From the NCBI GenBank assembly GCA_035550515.1, contig DASZOZ010000010.1, positions 31,413-95,412 of the forward strand: DNA of 64,000 nucleotides. Reading direction: 5' to 3'. The position numbers were made by a program, and so were the translations under genes. Below the pieces are notes generated by a model. The model saw only the letters and a list, made by a program, of their open reading frames with translations, was not told where the DNA came from and made no database searches. Positions 58,212 to 64,000 of this stretch are shown here, one piece after another (position 1 is the first letter of the stretch; the number at the start of each line of letters is the position of its first letter). The stretch is from DATARH01 sp035550515 (lineage in GTDB: Bacteria > Pseudomonadota > Alphaproteobacteria > ATCC43930 > CGMCC-115725).

Positions 58212-59065
58212 GCGCCGGCTCCCAACAGGCGCCGGGCGTTTTCATGCAGCACCTTGGAGTGCACCGCCTCGCGAAAGGGGAGCTGAAGAAAATGTGCTAC
58301 GGTTGCCCCAAACGGTAGCGCCGGATAGGCGGTGCCGAACAGGAAGCGGTCCTGCAGATAGGTGTTGGCGGCCTCGACATACATCTGGCCGCCCGGGAGG
58401 AAGATGTACATGTCGGGCGACACCCAGACATTCTTACGGCGATAGGCGACCCCGAGGATCTCGTTGACCCACGGCCACGACCCGTGCGCCGCGACGATCT
58501 GCAGTTTCGGGTGGCGCGCCGCCAGCCGGTCGAGATGGACCGGGCTGCTGTAGCTCAGATCGGGGCCGGCATTGCCGCCGGCCATCAGCAGCACCGGCAA
58601 TCCGGCGTCCTCGCACGCGCCGAACAACGGGGCGAACGCCGGGTCGTCGGTGTAGCGCGGGTTTTCCGCGCAGCCGCTCTCGAACACCGCGCCGCACAGA
58701 TGCGGGCTGCCGATCGCCTCCTCGACCTGGCGCCTGGCGGCCGCCATGTCGTCGAGATCGATCCCGGCCATTCCCCAGAACCGGCCGGGATGCGCGCGCA
58801 CCAGCTCGATGATGGCCGCATTCTCGACCCGGCCGAGGCGTTGGCCGGACAGGCGGCCGGTCACCACGCCGACGCCGATCCCGGCCTCGTCCATTTCGGC
58901 GATGCAGTCGTCGACCGATTCCGACAGGTAGGACGGCGCCGGCTCGAACCCGATGTCGCGGCCCATCTGCGCCACCCGGTCCTTGTCCCAGTACAGCGCC
59001 ATGGTCTCGAAACCCGCCGCCGGAGGGCGGCAGCGCAAATCGATGATCTTGCCGTGATCGGTCAT
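58208..59065 (-). CDS. Amidohydrolase family protein (PF04909 type)
   Basis: 285 residues. It opens KIIDLRCRPPAAGFETM, where the usual HxH metal motif is replaced by DLRCRPP, and has CGAVFESGCAENPRY, VAAHGSWPWVNEILG and FLFGTAYPALPFG (catalytic Asp replaced by Thr-Ala). Loss of the HxH motif suggests a group with one metal or none, related to the aminocarboxymuconate-semialdehyde decarboxylase set. Start and stop overlap the neighbouring genes by ATGA on both sides, so it is inside a tightly coupled operon with an alpha/beta hydrolase and a TRAP transporter. Confidence 0.82.
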   Translation of the reverse strand: MTDHGKIIDLRCRPPAAGFETMALYWDKDRVAQMGRDIGFEPAPSYLSESVDDCIAEMDEAGIGVGVVTGRLSGQRLGRVENAAIIELVRAHPGRFWGMAGIDLDDMAAARRQVEEAIGSPHLCGAVFESGCAENPRYTDDPAFAPLFGACEDAGLPVLLMAGGNAGPDLSYSSPVHLDRLAARHPKLQIVAAHGSWPWVNEILGVAYRRKNVWVSPDMYIFLPGGQMYVEAANTYLQDRFLFGTAYPALPFGATVAHFLQLPFREAVHSKVLHENARRLLGAGA

Positions 59066-59895
59066 CGGCGATGTTCCTCGAGCGGGCAATCGGCAAAGCG
59101 GCGTGCGAGGAACCCGCGCAGGATCGTCGCGCAGCCGCTTGCGTGAGAGAAGGGCAGGCCGTGTTTGGCGTGGCCGATCACGTGCAGCTCGGCGTCGGGC
59201 AAGCCAGCGTGAAGCGCCGCCGCGACGGCGACCGGAATGAACGGGCTGGCGTCGGGGTGAAGGATCAAGACCGGCGGCCGTACCTTGGGAAGGTCGGCCG
59301 AGAGGTCCATCCCGACCAGCACGGCGAGTGCGTTCAGCACCGCATGCCGGTCGTCCGCCGCCTGCTGGCGGGCATACCAGTCCCAGCGCTCGGGGCTCAG
59401 CGCGCCGGGGTGGAAGCGGTCGGCCATGAAGTCGTCCGACCAGCCGTTCATGCCCCGCTCGTCCATCGTGCGGCGCCAGCTTTCGACGCGCTGGATCGAG
59501 CTGCCGACATGCCCGGCGTTGCTCATCGTCAGGCTCAAAAACCGCGCGGGGTGCTTCAGGGCGGTGTAGAGACCGATCGTGCCGCCGATCGACTCGCCGA
59601 CGAAGTGAAAGCGCTCCGCGCCGGCCGCATCCGCGACCGCCAGCATGTCGTCGGCCAAGAGGTCGATCGACCAGGGGAAGTCGGCGGCGGGGATGTCCGA
59701 CCGCCCGTAGCCGCGCATGTCGAAGCGCACGATGCGGTAGTGGTCGGCAAGCGCGTGGACCCAATCCGCCCAGATGCCGCTGACCGCGCCGATGCCGTGG
59801 TGAAACAGCAGCGTCGCCGGCTCGCGCACCCACGGGGCGGCGATATCGGTGATCTGGTAATAGAGGCGCTGCCCGCCGCGGTCGACGAACGCCAC
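59062..59895 (-). CDS. Alpha/beta hydrolase
   Basis: 277 residues of the alpha/beta hydrolase fold: LLFHHGIGAVSGIW (oxyanion region), RFDMRGYGRSD, the nucleophile elbow VGESIGGTIGL, and the late HVIGHAKHGLPFSHA containing the catalytic His. The order resembles 3-oxoadipate enol-lactonase and related carboxylic ester or C-C bond hydrolases. First gene of the operon that continues with the amidohydrolase, DctP and DctQM. Divergent from the LysR gene, which probably controls it. Confidence 0.85.
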   Translation of the reverse strand: MAFVDRGGQRLYYQITDIAAPWVREPATLLFHHGIGAVSGIWADWVHALADHYRIVRFDMRGYGRSDIPAADFPWSIDLLADDMLAVADAAGAERFHFVGESIGGTIGLYTALKHPARFLSLTMSNAGHVGSSIQRVESWRRTMDERGMNGWSDDFMADRFHPGALSPERWDWYARQQAADDRHAVLNALAVLVGMDLSADLPKVRPPVLILHPDASPFIPVAVAAALHAGLPDAELHVIGHAKHGLPFSHASGCATILRGFLARRFADCPLEEHRR

Positions 59896-59976
59896 GCTTT
59901 CTCCCCAAGGCGCTCTTTATGCCGGAGGTGTATGCCGCGCGCGTCGGGGCAAGTCGAATTCATATCGTTCGCAAGT

Positions 59977-59995
59977 CCATAGCTTATGTCTATGG
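59977..59995. promoter_or_regulatory. Candidate LysR binding site in the divergent promoter
   Basis: 19-base palindrome CCATAG-CTTATGT-CTATGG containing the T-N11-A pattern (T59980, A59992) typical of LysR-type regulators. It lies between the alpha/beta hydrolase operon and the LysR gene, 32 bases before the LysR start. Autoregulation and control of the operon are expected for such an arrangement. Confidence 0.6.
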
Positions 59996-60026
59996 TAGGG
60001 CGGTTCGGGTTACGGGCCGCCGCCGC

Positions 60027-60950
60027 ATGAATCTTCGCCAGATCGAGGTGTTCCGCGCGATCATGCTGTGCCGGTCGATCACCGACGCGGCACGCCGGCT
60101 CGGCGCATCCCAGCCGACGCTGACCAAGGTGCTGCGGCATGCCGAGGACCAGCTCGGTTTCAAACTGTTCCGGCGCGAGCGCGGACGGTTGCAGCCGACC
60201 GAGGAAGCCCAGCTCCTGTTTGCCGACGCCGACCGGATCTTCCGCGAGCTGCAATCGCTGCAGCGGCTCAGCACCGATCTGCGAGAGGGCACCGGCGGCC
60301 TATTGCGGGTCGGGGCCACCGCGTCGCTGGCGCTGTCGGTCGTACCGGACGCGCTCGCGCATTACCGGCGGGAGTTTCCCGGCGTCCGGATCATGTCGTA
60401 CCTGCTGGCCGGCAACGAAATGGCCGAGATGATCGTCGCGCACCAGCTCGATGTCGGGGTTTCGATCGCGCCGATCGACGTGCCCGCGGCGCGGACCGAG
60501 ACGATCGACAAGGTCGAGATGGTCTGCATCCTGCCGGAGGGCCATCCGCTGGCGGCGCTCGGCACCGTCACGCCGCGCGACCTCGGCGGCCACACGCTGA
60601 TCTCCTACAGCGGCATGACCCCGGTCGGGCAAATGATCGAAGCCGCGTTCCGCCGCGCCGGGATGCGCCGCCGGGTCGATATCGAAGTGTCGCTGTCGCC
60701 GCTGGCCTGCAGCCTGGTGCAGCGCGGCGTCGGCGTCGCGCTGGTCGACGGCTACGTCCCGCGGCTGGCCCTGCCCGGGATCGTCGCCCGCAAGTTCCGG
60801 CCTCAGACGGTGCAGCAGATCATCCTGGTCACCCCGCTGACCCGGTCTCATTTCGCGAGCAAGTTCGTGACCCATCTGCGCCGGGCGATCGACCGGCCGC
60901 CCGCGGCGCCGCAGTCGCCTTTTGCGTCGGCAGCGGGTATGACAGCGTAG
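60027..60950 (+). CDS. LysR family transcriptional regulator
   Basis: 307 residues: N-terminal winged helix (MNLRQIEVFRAIMLCRSITDAA, read in parts as MNLRQIEVFRAIM and SITDAARRLGASQPTLTK), then the LysR substrate domain with LLRVGATASLALSVVP and LVQRGVGVALVDGY. Divergent from the alpha/beta hydrolase operon and just upstream of the cyclase gene, it probably senses the imported acid or a product of it. The Met at 60027 is the family start; upstream codons contain the operator palindrome. Confidence 0.9.
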   Translation: MNLRQIEVFRAIMLCRSITDAARRLGASQPTLTKVLRHAEDQLGFKLFRRERGRLQPTEEAQLLFADADRIFRELQSLQRLSTDLREGTGGLLRVGATASLALSVVPDALAHYRREFPGVRIMSYLLAGNEMAEMIVAHQLDVGVSIAPIDVPAARTETIDKVEMVCILPEGHPLAALGTVTPRDLGGHTLISYSGMTPVGQMIEAAFRRAGMRRRVDIEVSLSPLACSLVQRGVGVALVDGYVPRLALPGIVARKFRPQTVQQIILVTPLTRSHFASKFVTHLRRAIDRPPAAPQSPFASAAGMTA

Positions 60951-61009
60951 CCGACGCGGCGACCGGACAAGCCCGTTCCGGCCTTCGGACACCATGCTGA
61001 GAGGCTCCC

Positions 61010-61909
61010 ATGAACGACCTGCTGCACGACCATTCGCGGTGGGGGCGCGGCGACCAGCTCGGCGCCGGCAACCTCCTGACGCGCGAGCGGCGCCTCTCGG
61101 CGCTGCGGTCGGTCGCCACCGGCCAGGTCTATGACCTGAGCCACGAGATCAGCCCCGCCGCCCCGTTCATGGCGCCGAACCAGACCCCGTTCCTGATGTC
61201 GATCTGGGCCTCGTGGCGGGATTCGATCAGGCGCCGGCGCAAGATGGGCGCGACCAACGACGCCGGTTCCAACGTCGAGCGGGCCGAGATGACGATGCAT
61301 GTCGGGACGCATATCGACGCGCTCGGCCATTTCAGCATCGGCGACCATCTCTACAACGGGTTCAAGGCCGCCGAGGTGGTCACCGACTGGGGGCTCGACC
61401 AGCTCGGCATCGAGCACATCCCGCCGATGATCGGCCGCGGCGTGCTGCTCGACGTATCGGGGTTCGACGGGGGCGCCTATCTCGATCCCGGCCGCGTCGT
61501 GACGCCGGATGACCTGGCACGCGCCGCCGACCATGCCGGCCTCGCCGTCGAGCCCGGCGACATCGTGCTGATCCGCACCGGCTGGGGCCGCTTTTTCGGC
61601 GCCGACAACGCCCGTTACCTGGAAGGCGAAGCCGGGATCGACGTCCCCGCGGCGCGCTGGCTGACCCGGCAGGACGTGGTCGCGATCGGCTGCGATAACA
61701 TGGCGGTCGAGGTGCTGCCCAACCCGAACCATGGCCTGATGATGCCGGTGCACCAGCATGTGCTGGCGGAGGCCGGCGTGCATCTGATCGAGAACCTGGC
61801 GCTTGACGCGTTGGCGCGGGACCGGGTCGCGAGCTTCTGCTTCATCCTGCTGGCGACGAAGTTCAAAGGGGCGACCGGCTGTCCGGTGCGGCCGATCGCC
61901 CTCGTTTGA
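61010..61909 (+). CDS. Cyclase family protein (kynurenine formamidase-like)
   Basis: 299 residues of the PF04199 cyclase family. The metal motif MHVGTHIDALGHF (His97, His101, Asp103, His107) is complete, after YDLSHEISPAAPFMAPN and before DIVLIRTGWG and NHGLMMPVHQHVL, all typical. Members hydrolyse N-formylkynurenine or cyclic compounds such as isatin. It begins 59 bases after the LysR gene and may be in the same transcript, adding a third hydrolase to the TRAP cluster. The long form (about 300 residues) resembles aryl- or polyketide-type members rather than KynB (about 210). Confidence 0.86.
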   Translation: MNDLLHDHSRWGRGDQLGAGNLLTRERRLSALRSVATGQVYDLSHEISPAAPFMAPNQTPFLMSIWASWRDSIRRRRKMGATNDAGSNVERAEMTMHVGTHIDALGHFSIGDHLYNGFKAAEVVTDWGLDQLGIEHIPPMIGRGVLLDVSGFDGGAYLDPGRVVTPDDLARAADHAGLAVEPGDIVLIRTGWGRFFGADNARYLEGEAGIDVPAARWLTRQDVVAIGCDNMAVEVLPNPNHGLMMPVHQHVLAEAGVHLIENLALDALARDRVASFCFILLATKFKGATGCPVRPIALV

Positions 61910-61930
61910 GGGCGCGCCCCGACGCGACGG

Positions 61931-62290
61931 TCAAATCAGGCCGATCAACTTCAACGCGGTCATCGCCGAGACGATGAATGTGCCCGCGAGAGCGATGACG
62001 ATGGGCGCCCGCTGATCGATCTTTTCACTTGGCGCGGCGTTCAAGCGGCGCACGATCACGATGATGACGCTTACCCCGACGCAAATGAACCCGGCGGCCA
62101 CAAACCACGCCGCTGCGCCGTGGAAATGGTAAGAGCGGCCGTTGCTATGCCTGGGGGAGACGGGGACCGCGAAATCGTCGCGCAACGCACCGTACAGCCC
62201 GAAGCCGATCAGCGATGCGGCGATGACCGCGGCCCCGATATTCGCCAGCGTCGGATGGCGGCTGCGCCAGCCGGCGCCGCGCGCCTTCAT
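61931..62290 (-). CDS. Small hypothetical membrane protein
   Basis: 119 residues with three hydrophobic segments (NIGAAVIAASLIGFGLYGAL, AAAWFVAAGFICVGVSVIIVI and IVIALAGTFIVSAMTALKL, each about 20 residues) separated by a His-rich loop (SPRHSNGRSYHFH) and a basic stretch. GGAGGGG lies upstream of the Met at 62290. It converges with the cyclase gene. No family recognised. Confidence 0.65.
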   Translation of the reverse strand: MKARGAGWRSRHPTLANIGAAVIAASLIGFGLYGALRDDFAVPVSPRHSNGRSYHFHGAAAWFVAAGFICVGVSVIIVIVRRLNAAPSEKIDQRAPIVIALAGTFIVSAMTALKLIGLI

Positions 62291-62338
62291 GGTTCCCCTC
62301 CGGTGCGCGCCACGGTATCGAGCCTTCGAAAAGGGGGA

Positions 62339-62412
62339 TGGAGGCCGGAAGCGGAATCGAACCGCTGTACACGGATTTGCAGTCCGTTGCATAGCCACTC
62401 TGCCATCCGGCC
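62339..62412 (-). tRNA. tRNA-Cys (anticodon GCA)
   Basis: 74 bases on the minus strand. Acceptor GGCCGGA/TCCGGCC, D arm GCAG...TGC, anticodon arm ACGGA-CTGCAAA-TCCGT with GCA at the centre, T arm AGCGG-TTCGATT-CCGCT, discriminator T and encoded CCA. It reads both cysteine codons. Confidence 0.97.
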
Positions 62413-62582
62413 GTACGGAGGCTGGCCGTTGATATAGGCGGCGGCTCCCCGCGGGGTCAAGTTGCGCCGCGGCGGAGCGAAGCGCGGTTTTGAGCGTTAA
62501 TGCCGCGGGAGGCGGTGTTGCCGGGCGCCGGCCGCACCCATATAGTCGAGCAAATCCAGAAAGCTGGCGGAAAGGTTGCAGC

Positions 62583-63029
62583 ATGGCGCGGGTAACGGTC
62601 GAAGATTGTGTGGTCAAGGTGCCCAACCGTTTCGAGCTGGTGTTGGTCGCGTCGCAACGCGCGCGCGAGATTACCGCCGGCGCGCCGCTGACCCTCGACC
62701 GCGACGACGACAAGAACCCGGTCGTGGCGCTGCGCGAGATCGCCGACGAGACCGTGCCGCTCGACCGGTTGCAGGACCAGCTGATCCGCGGCATGCAGAA
62801 ACATGTCGAGATGGATGAGCCGGAAGAGGCGATCGAGCTCGAATCGAACCTGTTCGGGGTCACCGAGTCGCTCGGCGTCGCCGGGCTGAGCGAGGTCGAA
62901 GAGGAGCCCAGCGAGGAAGACGAACTCGCCGAGGACATGCTCTCGGTCGAAGACGAGGAAGAGGATGTCGATCTCCCCGAGCTGCCGGAAGGCGAGCCGG
63001 AGAGCTTCGAAGACGACGAGGCGCCTTGA
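62583..63029 (+). CDS. rpoZ: DNA-directed RNA polymerase omega subunit
   Basis: 148 residues. The conserved domain is in the first 80: MARVTVEDCVVKVPNRFELV, VASQRAREI and NPVVALREIADETV, the standard omega signature that helps assemble the beta' subunit. The tail of about 65 residues is very acidic (EEPSEEDELAEDM, EDEEEDVDLPEL), longer than in E. coli omega (91 residues in all) but common in alphaproteobacteria. It is followed by the relA/spoT gene 66 bases downstream, a widespread pairing. tRNA-Cys lies upstream on the other strand. Confidence 0.95.
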   Translation: MARVTVEDCVVKVPNRFELVLVASQRAREITAGAPLTLDRDDDKNPVVALREIADETVPLDRLQDQLIRGMQKHVEMDEPEEAIELESNLFGVTESLGVAGLSEVEEEPSEEDELAEDMLSVEDEEEDVDLPELPEGEPESFEDDEAP

Positions 63030-63095
63030 CGCGCGGTACCTTGACGCGCGGTCAGGCCGCCGCCCCACGGATCTTTCCCCAAGGAACGCCGCGGC

Positions 63096-64000
63096 ATGAT
63101 GCGGCAGCCTGATCTCGTCGACCTGGTCAAATCCTACGATCCGGATGCGGACGAGGCGGTGCTCAACCGCGCCTACGTCTATTCGATGAAGGCGCACGGG
63201 GCGCAGCTCCGCGAGTCGGGCGACCCGTATTTCTCGCACCCGGTCGAGGTCGCCGGGCTGCTGGCGCAGATGAAGCTCGACACCGCGTCGGTGGCGACGG
63301 GCCTGCTGCACGACACCGTCGAGGACACGGTCGCGACGCTCGACGATATCGAGCAGCGCTTCGGCCCGGAGATCGCGCGCCTGGTCGACGGCGTGACGAA
63401 GTTGTCCCGCCTCGAATTGCAGTCCGACCAGTCGAAGCAGGCGGAGAATTTCCGCAAGCTGGTGCTCGCGATGTCCGAGGACATCCGGGTGCTGCTGATC
63501 AAGCTCGCCGACCGGCTGCACAACATGCAGACGCTGCGCTTCGTCAAGAACCCCGAGAAGCGCCGGCGCATCGCGCGCGAGACGATGGACATCTATGCCC
63601 CGCTCGCCGAGCGGATCGGCATGCACCGGATGAAGGACCAGCTCGAAGACCTGGCCTTTGCCGAGCTTCACCCCGATGCGCGCTCCAGCGTCACCGCGCG
63701 GTTGGGCTTCCTGCGCTCGAAGGGCGGCGACGTCGTCGCCCGCATCACCGCCGAATTGACCCGCAAGCTGATCGAAGGCGGGCTCAACGCCACGGTGTCG
63801 GGCCGCGAGAAATCGGCCTATTCGATCTGGCGCAAGATGCAGCGCAAGGATGTGCCGTTCGAGCAGCTTGCCGACATCATGGCGTTCCGCGTGCTGGTCG
63901 ACGATGTCGGCCAGTGCTACCACGCGCTCGGCATCATCCATTCCGCCTATCACGTGGTTCCGGGCCGCTTCAAGGACTACATCTCGACCCCGAAGCCGAA
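63096..64000 (+). CDS. spoT: RelA/SpoT family bifunctional (p)ppGpp synthetase/hydrolase, 5' part
   Basis: The visible 301 residues run off the right edge. The HD hydrolase domain is intact: YFSHPVEVAGLL (His48), the HD pair in TGLLHDTVEDTVA, then VRVLLIKLADRLHNMQTLRF, read as LIKLADRLHNMQTL. The start of the synthetase domain follows (SGREKSAYSIWRKMQRKD, MAFRVLVDDVGQCY). Full-length enzymes of about 730 residues make and degrade the stringent-response alarmone. Two tandem ATGs (63096, 63099) follow AAGGA. The pairing with rpoZ supports the call. Confidence 0.94.
   Translation, partial: MMRQPDLVDLVKSYDPDADEAVLNRAYVYSMKAHGAQLRESGDPYFSHPVEVAGLLAQMKLDTASVATGLLHDTVEDTVATLDDIEQRFGPEIARLVDGVTKLSRLELQSDQSKQAENFRKLVLAMSEDIRVLLIKLADRLHNMQTLRFVKNPEKRRRIARETMDIYAPLAERIGMHRMKDQLEDLAFAELHPDARSSVTARLGFLRSKGGDVVARITAELTRKLIEGGLNATVSGREKSAYSIWRKMQRKDVPFEQLADIMAFRVLVDDVGQCYHALGIIHSAYHVVPGRFKDYISTPKP

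Overview
The window is high-GC DNA from an alphaproteobacterium, probably of the order Rhodospirillales. This rests on gene order typical of that class (murA, DUF2948, hisD, UPF0262 and maf in one block; rpoZ next to a relA/spoT homologue), GC-rich third codon positions, and palindromic intergenic repeats common in alphaproteobacteria. The genus is not determined. No phage, transposase, integrase or CRISPR array was seen, so this looks like ordinary chromosome carrying several accessory catabolic and envelope modules.

Layout. 1-5486 (minus): a compact housekeeping operon murA, DUF2948, hisG (short form), hisD, UPF0262, maf, and an RNase E/G gene cut by the window edge. 5677-8823 (minus): a 1048-residue repeat protein (beta-helix plus five VCBS/FG-GAP-like repeats), probably secreted. 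8940-13503: small proteins, a decayed metal-dependent hydrolase, tRNA-Thr, a membrane aspartic protease, lipoproteins, a ketopantoate reductase-like enzyme and a secreted CVNH protein. 13739-19117 (plus): a peptide/solute-binding protein, oxaloacetate decarboxylase, proline iminopeptidase, a PagL-type lipid A deacylase and an SDR. 19228-24511: a Pro-rich lipoprotein, a YcbB-type L,D-transpeptidase, and a three-gene glycosyl-transfer operon. 24745-26309: pterin dehydratase, a zincin, a uracil-DNA-glycosylase-like protein and tRNA-Ser.

26456-31556 (minus) is the most interesting block: FkbH-like enzyme, acyl carrier protein, MBOAT acyltransferase, AlgJ/SGNH-like membrane protein and a VOC enzyme, in one tightly packed operon. 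The layout parallels dltA-dltC-dltB-dltD, which suggests carrier-protein-dependent O-acylation of a cell-surface polymer with a glyceryl-type unit (inference). 31926-36638 is kdpC, kdpB, kdpA, kdpF and a further 28-residue peptide gene, without kdpDE.

37457-48192 holds acyl-CoA and xenobiotic catabolism genes: CoA-transferase plus HMG-CoA-lyase-like enzyme plus MFS transporter, amidohydrolases, SDRs, a flavin monooxygenase and an N-acyl-D-amino-acid deacylase. 48282-55435 is an NAD-dependent molybdenum formate dehydrogenase operon (fdsGBA-fdhD-fdsD) with a divergent ModE/PBP-like regulator and two matching palindromic boxes between them. 55432-61909 is a TRAP transporter with two hydrolases, a divergent LysR regulator and a cyclase-family hydrolase. 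The window ends with a small membrane protein, tRNA-Cys, rpoZ and the 5' part of a relA/spoT gene.
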